13,083 nt of DNA. Source: JBBDNC01 sp040877875 (GTDB lineage Bacteria; Bacteroidota; Rhodothermia; Balneolales; Balneolaceae). Location: positions 1 through 13,083 of the forward strand of contig JBBDNC010000174.1 of NCBI GenBank assembly GCA_040877875.1, read 5' to 3'. A program made the position numbers and the translations under genes. This document shows, piece after piece, positions 6,552 to 13,083 of this stretch. A model generated the notes under the pieces. That model was not told the origin of the DNA. It did not search any database and saw only the letters and a list, made by a program, of their open reading frames with translations. Each line of letters begins with the position of its first letter. Within the stretch, counting starts at the first letter, position 1.

Positions 6552-7949
6552 TCATTTAGTCAGTTTAGAATTAGTTCCGATATACTGCAAGGATTGAAAG
6601 ATTTAAAGATTGAAAGCCCGACGCCTCAACAGAAAAAGATCATTAAAGCAATTCAGGAAGGTAATGACCTGTTAATCAAAACCGCAGAAGATGAAAAACC
6701 CGAAAGCGGTTACCTGGTCCCGATACTGGATCAGATTGCAAAACAGGACAGGAGACAGGGTACCAAGGCAATTGTCCTTACCTCCGGTTCGAACCGTGCC
6801 AATGCTTTAGACAAATGGATCTGGGGAGTGGGCTATCATGCCGGAATTGAATGTGCACCGGTAACCGATGAAGGCGAAAAACAGAGTCAAAAGGATTCGC
6901 TGTCAGCGGGTCCGACGATGATCGCAGCTACACCGGCCCGGCTTGCAGAGCTCATGGAAGAGAACCGGGTGGTTTTCCGTGAAGTACAGTTTCTGGTATT
7001 GGATTCGGCCGACCAAATAGAGGACTGGGAGGAAATCCAGACGATTACGCAGCGGATCATCGGAAAATGTCAGCGTATCGTCTGTGTGGAAGAGACCAGC
7101 GAATCCCTGATCCAGGAACTCGATCAACTGCTGAATGATCCTGAAACGATCGGATTCAAAGCCCCTGAACAGAGTAAACAAAAGGAAAATGGCCGTGCTC
7201 CCGAATCCATTGAGATCACTAAAAACCTGACTCAGTATTACATCAAGGTTCCGCCGAGGATGAAAATATCAACGCTGATGTCACAGCTTGAAAACAATTC
7301 CTCCGAAAATATCGTGATTTTTACAGCTTCAAGGAGAACGGCCGACAGACTCTACCGGGTCCTCCGAAAGAGCGGACGAAGGGCCGCCAGTATTCACAGC
7401 AAGCTGGATAAAAAAACCTATGACGAACGGTTGGAACGCTTTACCAGCAATAACGTTCAACACCTGATTGTCGGGGAACTCTCAGCCGAAGACCTGAATC
7501 TCGATTCCGCAACCCAGGTCATCAATTATGATGTGCCCGAAGAGATCGGTGAATACAAGCTTCGCGCCGAATTGCTTACCAACGGAAAGGGTACGCGGAT
7601 CCTCTCGCTCGTATCCAAGCAGGACCGGAGTGATATCCGTGAAATTATTGAAAAGCTGGGATATGCTCCGGAAGAGATTCCCCTGCCGGACAGTGTCGAT
7701 AAGAAAATCAGCCGGAAAAGAGGGGGAGACAAATCGAAATCCAAAAAGAAATCCGGGCAGAAAAGCAGGGATAAGAAGCAGAAGCCAAAACGCAGCCGCC
7801 CTTCTGCATCGAAAAAATCGAAAACAGAATCCATCAGCGGCCTTCCCCGTCCCAGCTATGACAAACTCAGCGGAGGACGCTCAGGCAAAAAGAAGGAGGA
7901 AAAGAGCGGAATTACCGGATTTTTCAAAAAATTGTTTTCTGACGATTGA
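6549..7949 (+). CDS. DEAD-box-family protein with degenerate catalytic motifs (putative pseudohelicase)
   Basis: The layout is that of a DEAD-box RNA helicase of 466 residues: Q-motif region FSQFRIS...PTPQQ (3-28), RecA1 to about 200, RecA2 about 225-360, then a Lys/Arg/Ser-rich tail (about 385-450) ending GFFKKLF. The motifs needed for ATP hydrolysis are altered. Walker A (AxTGxGKT) reads TAEDEKPE at 45-52; DEAD is DSAD at 152-155; SAT is EET at 181-183. TPGR is TPAR at 128-131. The motif V region (family TDvaARGlD) is GELSAEDLNLD at 309-319, and HRIGRTGR is replaced around 337-345. The INYDVP strand (325-330) and IHSKL (282-286) remain. The start is TTG at 6549, giving the family-like MSFSQF, with AGAGGT nine bases upstream and an in-frame TAA just before. 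The frame is intact, so I infer a non-catalytic RNA-binding or scaffold protein. Confidence 0.85.
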   Translation: MSFSQFRISSDILQGLKDLKIESPTPQQKKIIKAIQEGNDLLIKTAEDEKPESGYLVPILDQIAKQDRRQGTKAIVLTSGSNRANALDKWIWGVGYHAGIECAPVTDEGEKQSQKDSLSAGPTMIAATPARLAELMEENRVVFREVQFLVLDSADQIEDWEEIQTITQRIIGKCQRIVCVEETSESLIQELDQLLNDPETIGFKAPEQSKQKENGRAPESIEITKNLTQYYIKVPPRMKISTLMSQLENNSSENIVIFTASRRTADRLYRVLRKSGRRAASIHSKLDKKTYDERLERFTSNNVQHLIVGELSAEDLNLDSATQVINYDVPEEIGEYKLRAELLTNGKGTRILSLVSKQDRSDIREIIEKLGYAPEEIPLPDSVDKKISRKRGGDKSKSKKKSGQKSRDKKQKPKRSRPSASKKSKTESISGLPRPSYDKLSGGRSGKKKEEKSGITGFFKKLFSDD

Positions 7950-7955
7950 GGGGAG

Positions 7956-9182
7956 TCATGCGGTCATCGTCTCTTCCCGGTCGAGGACAAAATCCTTGAT
8001 CGCTGCAAATCCCTCAAGGGTTTTTGTGATATGCTCATCCGTATGGCCAGCCGTAGGAATAAGGCGTAAAAGTACGATCCCTTTCGGAACTACCGGATAG
8101 GTGACCCCGCTTACGAATATTCCATGCTCGTCTCTCAATACACGCATGATTTTTATGCACAGGTCGGTGCTTCCTTTCGTCAGAACAGGAGTCACAGGAC
8201 TTTCTGAAGAAAGTACATTATAGCCGATCTCTTTCAATCCTTTACGAAGCTTTTTGGCATTTGCCCAGAGTTTATCCCGCCACTGGGGATTCTTACGAAT
8301 TAACCGGAGGCGCTCTCGGGCGGAAACGGTGATTGCCAGAGGCAGGGATTTTGCAAAGATCTGACTTCTTGCATTTGCCTTCAGGAATTCAACCACACGG
8401 GGCTCTGTGGCAACAAATGCCCCGATCAATGCCACAGCTTTTGCAAAGGTTCCGAAATAAATGTCAATACCGTCCTGACAACCAAGCTGGGTGCCGGTTC
8501 CCGATCCGTCTTTTCCCAGAGTTCCGAATCCATGGGCATCATCCACGAGAATCCGGAATGGATATTTTTCTTTTAACTTAACGATTTCATCCAGTTTGCC
8601 CAGATCGCCGGTCATACCGAACACGCCTTCGGTGACTACTAAAATTGAAGAGTTTTCTTTCTTGTTATTTGAAGCCCGTTCCAGGTGTTTCTCCAGAACT
8701 TCAATGTCATTGTGTTTATAAACGAATTTTTCCGCCATGGCCAGTTGCTTTCCATCCACAATACAGGCGTGGCTTAATTCATCATAAATCAGATAATCGT
8801 TCCGGTCTACCAGTGCATGGATGACACTCATAATACCCTGGTAGCCGTAATTCAGCAGTAATGCCGAAGGCTTGTGCTCGAATTCAGCCAGTTCCTGTTC
8901 AAGGGCTTCATGCTCATCGGAGTTTCCGGTCATCAGCCGCGAACCCATGGGTGTACTATAGCCATACTTTTCGGCGGCTACCGCGTCAACTTTCCGAATA
9001 TGCGGATGACTGGCAATTCCAAGGTAGTCATTTACACTCCAGACAATTACATCTTTCCCCTGGAATTTCATTTCCGGGCCGATCGGGCCTTCAAGTTTAG
9101 GAAAGGTATAATAGCCATAACCGGTTGAGGTAAATTCACCCAGCGGACCGGGCCTCCCCTCAAGTTTATCAAATAAATCCAT
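7956..9182 (-). CDS. alpha-oxoamine synthase family PLP enzyme (serine palmitoyltransferase / cysteate acyltransferase-like)
   Basis: Fold-type I PLP enzyme that condenses an amino acid with an acyl thioester with loss of CO2. The family includes serine palmitoyltransferase, KBL, AONS and the cysteate acyltransferases of sulfonolipid synthesis. The 408 residues are typical. Visible are NDYLG (51-55), PMGSRLMTGN (78-87), ring-stacking H138 in SHACIVDG, PLP-binding D214 and H217 in DDAHGFG, and Schiff-base lysine K248 in GTFAKA. The N-terminal GYYTFPKLEGPIG and PMGSRLMTGN resemble, from memory, the Bacteroidota sphingolipid-type enzymes more than KBL or AONS. No biotin or threonine-catabolism genes are nearby, which supports a lipid role without proving one. 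The ATG at 9182 lacks a Shine-Dalgarno. Its stop codon lies 6 bp from that of the convergent DEAD-box-like gene. Confidence 0.88.
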   Translation of the reverse strand: MDLFDKLEGRPGPLGEFTSTGYGYYTFPKLEGPIGPEMKFQGKDVIVWSVNDYLGIASHPHIRKVDAVAAEKYGYSTPMGSRLMTGNSDEHEALEQELAEFEHKPSALLLNYGYQGIMSVIHALVDRNDYLIYDELSHACIVDGKQLAMAEKFVYKHNDIEVLEKHLERASNNKKENSSILVVTEGVFGMTGDLGKLDEIVKLKEKYPFRILVDDAHGFGTLGKDGSGTGTQLGCQDGIDIYFGTFAKAVALIGAFVATEPRVVEFLKANARSQIFAKSLPLAITVSARERLRLIRKNPQWRDKLWANAKKLRKGLKEIGYNVLSSESPVTPVLTKGSTDLCIKIMRVLRDEHGIFVSGVTYPVVPKGIVLLRLIPTAGHTDEHITKTLEGFAAIKDFVLDREETMTA

Positions 9183-9573
9183 AAAAACAGGTTGCTAATG
9201 CTTGATCAATTTGTTGTTAATGGAGGGTTTGAGACCTCATCATTGTGACACTCAGGATAATACTGTTATTTAGAGTGGGCAAAACTGCGGAAAAGGTAAT
9301 CAAATTACCCCCTAATCTCAACGTGCCCCGAAACACTTCCAAACAGTCCTTCCCGGACAACCGCTTCTCCCTCTGCGGCTTTCGGGAAAAGCACCCCCCT
9401 GTTCTGCAAATTGTGTTGGCCGGCCAATTCCCCTGCAAATTTGAAAACCGGCTTGAGTACTTTGCATAAAAGTTTAATTTTCTTCTACTTGAACGATTTG
9501 CTTATGAATTACATTTTACTAATATAGTGTGTTGGGATGGGTGACAAGGGTCAGCCATTTAAATTTATCTGCT
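9183..9573. other. intergenic region upstream of the alpha-oxoamine synthase
   Basis: About 390 bp with no credible gene. Short open frames on both strands overlap each other and have no ribosome binding sites or family resemblance. It presumably carries the promoter of the minus-strand alpha-oxoamine synthase gene. No terminator or known RNA was recognised. Confidence 0.5.
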
Positions 9574-9735
9574 AGTGTCGTGTCAACCATATAGTGTGGA
9601 GTAAGCCGCAGAGATTTTTTCTTCAGGCAATGCGAAAAACCGGTGCATAGCCGTAGCTACGTACCTGTTTTTAAAAGAAGCCAGAAGGAAAAAGATCAAG
9701 ACTTGGCCCCACATAAGTATGGTTGACACGACACT
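9574..9735. mobile_element. 162-bp MITE-like palindromic element
   Basis: The first 18 bases (agtgtcgtgtcaaccata, 9574-9591) are the exact reverse complement of the last 18 (9718-9735). The interior continues the symmetry: a ttttttcttcaggc stretch faces gccagaaggaaaaa, and gaaaaaccggt faces acctgttttta. The centre (about 9643-9666, ggtgcatagccgtagctacgtacc) is itself nearly palindromic. The whole element can therefore fold into one long imperfect hairpin. It has no coding capacity. I see no clear target-site duplication next to the ends, so the exact boundaries and the parent transposase family are uncertain. Confidence 0.8.
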
Positions 9736-9764
9736 GTATTTGAAACAACTGGATATTTGTTATT

Positions 9765-9959
9765 ATGGCAAAAGAAGAGAAATTCAAGGAAATGCTTGAG
9801 AATCCTACAAAGCATCAGCTACGTGCTTTCTATGATGCTAAAGAGAAAGCCTGCCGGGATGCTTTGAAATCCACCACTTCCAAGAATCCACACAATACCG
9901 GGTCGGATTTGGCAAAATTCTGGGACTTTATTTACGAGGAGTATTACGAACTCCAGTAA
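9765..9959 (+). CDS. hypothetical small hydrophilic protein (64 aa)
   Basis: I do not recognise this gene. It would encode 64 residues, charged and soluble, predicted mostly helical (MAKEEKFKEMLENPTKHQLR...), ending in an aromatic and acidic segment (FWDFIYEEYYELQ). There is no signal peptide, membrane helix or metal-binding motif. The ATG is preceded by an AT-rich leader without a Shine-Dalgarno, as for several clear genes here. It starts 29 bp after the end of the MITE-like element, whose right end contains TTGACA, so the element could influence its expression. The balanced, non-repetitive composition argues for a real protein, but with no homologue recognised the call stays moderate. Confidence 0.55.
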   Translation: MAKEEKFKEMLENPTKHQLRAFYDAKEKACRDALKSTTSKNPHNTGSDLAKFWDFIYEEYYELQ

Positions 9960-10009
9960 TAACCCATTTCCAAGCAGCCCACGGAAATATCTATCCTGAA
10001 CACATTACC

Positions 10010-10092
10010 CCGGGAGTCTGCCAGGCTTAAAAGATTGTTACGAGAGACTACAGGTTCCGCAGTAAATCAGGCTAAGTCCGGCAGACTCCTGG
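10010..10092. repeat. 83-bp inverted repeat between convergent genes
   Basis: The left arm ccgggagtctgccaggctta (10010-10029) matches the reverse complement of the right arm (10073-10092) at 17 of 20 positions. The core GGAGTCTGCC is perfect. The loop is about 43 bases. It sits between the 64-aa ORF and the end of the antiporter gene, where a bidirectional terminator could lie, but there is no T run. It may instead be a small mobile-element relic. Confidence 0.6.
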
Positions 10093-10128
10093 ACAAGCGG
10101 ATCCGTGTGGCCCGGCCGAGAATTGATT

Positions 10129-11700
10129 CTATTCCGGCTTGTTGACCTGCAAGGGCAGCGGGTCGGGGTTATCAGCAGATTCAATACTCAATTCAGCCAA
10201 TTGCTCACCTGCCTGCCGGATTGGAATGGAAACCGAATTGGCTCCGGCCTTCTGCAAGGCTTCGTTTTCATCCTCCCTCATGGTTATCACATAAATGGAA
10301 CCGGTGTATCCCATATCCCGTATCGCTTTGGAAGCATTCACTTTTGCCCCACGGTTGCCCATGGCGATAATGATCGATTTGATATTTTTCAATGCGATCT
10401 GGCTCCACAACTCCGTATCCTGAATATCCCCGTACACAACTCTTCGACCGGCTTTTAAATTTTCTTCAATTCTGCCCGGGTCAATATCCATTCCGACAAC
10501 TTGTTTCCCCTCCTTTCTGAGCCTGTCATAAGCCGCCCGGCCGGCACTGCCCATACCGATGACGAGAAACTCGGCTTTTCCAATTGAAAGAGTCTGTTTT
10601 TCCGGGTGACGCACATCCAGTTCGAAACGGTGAAAAAAGACTTCAAACTTTTTCCATAATTTATCTTCCCGAATGGCAAGCGGAGCATTGATCACGAACG
10701 ACAGGGCCGTGAGAAGTCCCAGAATGACGATCACCGACTCGGGGATTACACCGTTGGCTGCTGCCACTGCCCCTGCAATCAGGGTAAATTCACTGTAAGC
10801 CGTCAAAGAAATGGTTGCCAGATAACCGGTACGCGCACGAAGCCGGAATAGCATAAACAGACCATAAAACAGAATGGATTTTAAGGGAAGCAACGCCAAC
10901 ATAACGAGGATAAAATAAAAGCCATTCGCAGCAGGGAATCCAATCAGGCCGACTTCCAGGAAAAACCCGATGAGAAAAGCTTCTTTTATTCCCCACATTT
11001 TTCTTCCGAGGTCCTCGCCCCTTTCATCCGTGGCCAGGATCATACCGGCTACCAGCGCTCCAAGTTCACCGCTCAGGTTAAATTGTTCAAATAATGAAGC
11101 TCCGCCGATCGCCAATACCATTCCGAATAACAGAATGAGTTCATCCTTGTCTATCCAATCCAATAACGTTGACAAGACAGGCCGCAAAAATGGGAGGCCA
11201 AACAGCAAAACGGACCAGTAGGACGGAGCTCCGCCTCCGGTAAGTGCGATAATGGCAATGGCTACCAAATCCTGAACAATCAAAATACCGATTGTCACCC
11301 TTCCATAGTAGGCGCCCATCTCATTCCGCATTTCAAGGTTTTTAGCTGCTAAAACCGTACTTGAAAATCCAAGGGTAAGGCCGATCGTCACCGCTGCCGG
11401 GAGATCGAAACCGAAAGCGAGACTGACCGGAATAAAAATGGCGGCTGAAATGATAAGATGAAGAATTCCCACCCCCAGGACTTCCGAGCGAACGATATTT
11501 CTTAATCGCACATGGAGGCCTACCGTGAATAGCAGAAATATAACTCCCACATGAGAGATCTCCTTCAACAATGCTCCGCTTTCATATCCATAGACCGACA
11601 AGGCCAGGCCGGCGATCAAATATCCTACAAGAGGAGGAATATGAAAACGGGAAACGATCGCCCCGAATACAAAAGCTCCTCCCAACCAGATAATATCCAT
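10129..11700 (-). CDS. CPA2-family cation:proton antiporter with TrkA-N domain (KefB/YbaL type)
   Basis: Inner-membrane monovalent cation/proton antiporter of the CPA2 family (KefB/KefC/YbaL). The 523 residues divide into a membrane part of about 11-12 helices (1-343) and a cytosolic TrkA-N/RCK-type nucleotide-binding domain (about 375-500). The membrane part carries the family stretch GFSSTVLAAKNLEM (111-124) and the conserved QDL at 143-145. The Rossmann motif is GMGSAG (382-387), followed by the acidic strand end VVGMDID. The start at 11700 has a strong AGGAGGAAG Shine-Dalgarno, unlike most genes here. The domain layout suggests ligand-gated K+ or Na+ exchange for pH or salt balance. The ion cannot be told from sequence. 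It follows the carboxylesterase gene on the same strand after 245 bp. Confidence 0.92.
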   Translation of the reverse strand: MDIIWLGGAFVFGAIVSRFHIPPLVGYLIAGLALSVYGYESGALLKEISHVGVIFLLFTVGLHVRLRNIVRSEVLGVGILHLIISAAIFIPVSLAFGFDLPAAVTIGLTLGFSSTVLAAKNLEMRNEMGAYYGRVTIGILIVQDLVAIAIIALTGGGAPSYWSVLLFGLPFLRPVLSTLLDWIDKDELILLFGMVLAIGGASLFEQFNLSGELGALVAGMILATDERGEDLGRKMWGIKEAFLIGFFLEVGLIGFPAANGFYFILVMLALLPLKSILFYGLFMLFRLRARTGYLATISLTAYSEFTLIAGAVAAANGVIPESVIVILGLLTALSFVINAPLAIREDKLWKKFEVFFHRFELDVRHPEKQTLSIGKAEFLVIGMGSAGRAAYDRLRKEGKQVVGMDIDPGRIEENLKAGRRVVYGDIQDTELWSQIALKNIKSIIIAMGNRGAKVNASKAIRDMGYTGSIYVITMREDENEALQKAGANSVSIPIRQAGEQLAELSIESADNPDPLPLQVNKPE

Positions 11701-11760
11701 AAAACTTCCTCCTGCTGTAAATCCAAATTGGTTTTGTTGTTGCCTGTCCGGGGTGTCCGG

Positions 11761-11803
11761 AAATCAGGGTACGTCCAGAAAGCCCTGTCCCCTGCCCTGA
11801 TTT
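11761..11803. repeat. 9-bp perfect inverted repeat upstream of the antiporter gene
   Basis: AAATCAGGG (11761-11769) and CCCTGATTT (11795-11803) are exact reverse complements separated by 25 bases, starting about 60 bp before the antiporter start. It could be an operator or leader hairpin. No T run follows it, so it is not an obvious terminator. Confidence 0.4.
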
Positions 11804-11945
11804 TCCCTTGCTCAACCGATATCCCTAATTATGCCTGAAACCCCTACTAACACGTTCATTAATTTCAAATCGGCATCCGTTCCGTTGCTGAACCTGTTTT
11901 CAGGTTTCACCCGAATACCCGGATCCTGCCACCGGCGGATCAAAT

Positions 11946-12644
11946 TTAATTCTCCTCTGCAGGACTGCGGTCAATAGATAAAACTTCCCGGATGATCTGA
12001 TTTACCTGTTCAATTTCATCCTTGTTCACAGTATGGGCCATACCGGAATAAATTTCCTTGGTCACCTCTGCATCCAGATCATTCAGAATCCGGGCTGATT
12101 CATTTACACGCTCTACGGGGATATGAGGATCGATATTGCTACATCCCAAAAAGACCGGTGTCTCCTTCAGGGAACCAGAATAACGATCCGAAGAAACCGA
12201 ATCACCGATCAGTCCGCCGCTTAAGCCGATCACTCCCCCGAAGCGGGCCGGGTGACGTGCAGCAAACTCAGTTACCAGACAAGCCCCCTGCGAAAAACCC
12301 AGCAACAGGATTTTCCTCTTATGAATTCCCTCTGCTTCCAGTTCTGCAATCAGATCGTAGACAGCCTGCAGGCCCGAATTCAGACCCGGTTGATTGCGAG
12401 ATACCGGTGAGAGAAACGAATAGGGATACCAGCTATTTCCAAATGCCTTCGGGGCAGCAAAATGTACTCCCGGAGCAAAAAATTCGTCCGCCAGCATGAG
12501 GATGCTTTCTGCCGTAGCCCCCCGGCCATGGATCATAATCATTGCAGCCTTCGCCTCCGCAGGGGCGGGGCCGCGCCTTTGAACAGGCTGGTCCTGGTGA
12601 GGCCCTTTAAAGGGACGATGGGGATCCACTCGGTTTAGTGGCAT
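11946..12644 (-). CDS. alpha/beta-hydrolase, phospholipase/carboxylesterase family (MhqD-like)
   Basis: Serine hydrolase of the carboxylesterase/lysophospholipase (Abhydrolase_2) family, cytosolic, 232 residues. The catalytic triad is readable: nucleophile S118 in GFSQGA (116-121), D172 in SNIDPHIP, and H204 in GMAHTVN. The oxyanion-hole strand is MIMIHGRGA (35-43). The opening DPHRPFKGPHQDQPV segment resembles, from memory, the N-terminus of MhqD-type hydrolases, which often sit beside a ring-cleaving dioxygenase. No such partner is in the window. The ATG at 12644 lacks a Shine-Dalgarno. It is divergent from the following secreted-protein gene and upstream of the antiporter gene on the same strand. 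The substrate is not deducible; ester or thioester hydrolysis is likely. Confidence 0.9.
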   Translation of the reverse strand: MPLNRVDPHRPFKGPHQDQPVQRRGPAPAEAKAAMIMIHGRGATAESILMLADEFFAPGVHFAAPKAFGNSWYPYSFLSPVSRNQPGLNSGLQAVYDLIAELEAEGIHKRKILLLGFSQGACLVTEFAARHPARFGGVIGLSGGLIGDSVSSDRYSGSLKETPVFLGCSNIDPHIPVERVNESARILNDLDAEVTKEIYSGMAHTVNKDEIEQVNQIIREVLSIDRSPAEEN

Positions 12645-12814
12645 GATCAGTCATTTACAATTAGAGTTTATTTTAAGCTGCTGAAAGGTAATAAATGTAA
12701 ATGAAAATAATTTCAGGTAGAATACGGACCATCCTCTCACTGCCTGTCTTTCTGACCCTTCTCCCCCAAACGGCTTTCGTTTTATCTTTTAACAAATTTT
12801 TAAATAACAACACC

Positions 12815-12843
12815 TTGACTCTTGAAGTTATTTATTCTAAATA
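12815..12843 (+). promoter_or_regulatory. possible promoter of the Vgb-like gene
   Basis: TTGACT (12815-12820) and TAAATA (12838-12843) are separated by 17 bases, 55 bp before the ATG at 12898. The -35 match to the general sigma-70 consensus is good and the -10 match poor. The region is very AT-rich, so a chance match is possible. Confidence 0.3.
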
Positions 12844-12897
12844 AGTATTTGTCGAAATTATAAAGACATTTTTTATAAAACTATACGAGGTAATCTG

Positions 12898-13083
12898 ATG
12901 AAATTTACAGCTTCTTTAGCGTTCCTGATTTGTTTGTTTATAACAGTTGATGCTTCCATTGAAGCCCAAGCCCAATCGATGAATGAAGGGATGGACATCA
13001 TCTCTGCTGTCGAAGAGTATGATGTTCCGTGGGAAGACAGCCGTTCCCGGGATCCTTATGTAGCACCGGACGGCAAAGTCTGG
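12898..13083 (+). CDS. secreted Vgb-like beta-propeller protein (partial, N-terminus only)
   Basis: Only the first 62 codons are in the window. Residues 1-26 form a signal peptide: MK start, hydrophobic FTASLAFLICLFITV, then a likely cleavage after AQA. The mature start contains EYDVPWEDSRSRDPYVAPDGKVW. The PYVAPDGKVW pattern resembles the first blade of virginiamycin B lyase (Vgb)/SMP-30-like propeller proteins, which form a large secreted or periplasmic family in this group of bacteria. GAGG seven bases before the ATG is a reasonable ribosome binding site. True streptogramin lyase activity should not be assumed; most members are of unknown function. The gene is cut by the window edge, not broken. 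Confidence 0.75.
   Translation, partial: MKFTASLAFLICLFITVDASIEAQAQSMNEGMDIISAVEEYDVPWEDSRSRDPYVAPDGKVW

Noticed and set aside
6549..7949. Calling the DEAD-box-like gene a pseudogene
   Set aside because: The frame is uninterrupted for 466 codons with a plausible TTG start, an SD sequence and a conserved fold pattern; only the catalytic motifs are altered.
9217..9469. Opposed 73- and 74-codon frames upstream of the alpha-oxoamine synthase
   Set aside because: They cover the same bases on opposite strands, and neither has a start signal or a recognisable product.
11891..11906. AACCTG-TTTT-CAGGTT hairpin as a terminator
   Set aside because: It is a perfect 6-bp stem, but no T run follows on either strand and the stem is not GC-rich.

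Overview
The window comes from a bacterial chromosome of moderate GC content. It most likely belongs to the Balneolota/Rhodothermota, the relatives of Bacteroidota that include Balneolaceae and Salinibacter. This is inferred from three things: the Bacteroidota-like alpha-oxoamine synthase, the many AT-rich leaders without a Shine-Dalgarno sequence, and the secreted Vgb-like propeller protein. No phage, plasmid, CRISPR or rRNA/tRNA genes were found. Most genes are housekeeping, with dispersed repeats between them.

Left part (1-4079, all minus strand). Transcription runs secG -> lpdA -> lipB -> lipA. LipB loads octanoyl groups onto carrier domains, LipA (cut by the window edge) inserts the two sulfurs, and Lpd re-oxidises the finished lipoyl arm, so three steps of lipoate use are clustered. 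SecG, a SecYEG translocon subunit, lies upstream. The gap between lpdA and lipB (1340-1843) is packed with repeats: a 23-bp tandem array, an element with 15-bp inverted ends, and another imperfect inverted repeat.

Middle part (4208-9182). An MscS-type channel (+), a SRAP/HMCES-family protein (-), a DEAD-box-family protein (+) and an alpha-oxoamine synthase (-) alternate in strand. Two neighbours are unusual. The SRAP protein lacks Cys2 and the usual catalytic Glu and His. The DEAD-box protein keeps the two-RecA-domain layout and Q motif, but Walker A, DEAD, SAT and the motif V/VI arginines are all changed, and it carries a long Lys/Arg-rich tail. Both look like intact, probably translated pseudoenzymes rather than broken genes. 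They are divergent across a 678-bp gap without a convincing ORF.

Right part (9183-13083). This holds a 162-bp MITE-like palindrome with perfect 18-bp ends, a 64-codon unknown ORF just after it, an 83-bp inverted repeat, a CPA2/KefB-type antiporter with a TrkA-N domain, an MhqD-like carboxylesterase, and the start of a secreted Vgb-like beta-propeller protein that runs off the end.

The candidates most worth following are the pseudo-DEAD-box protein and the Cys2-less SRAP protein. The MITE and the layered repeats at 1451-1804 come next.
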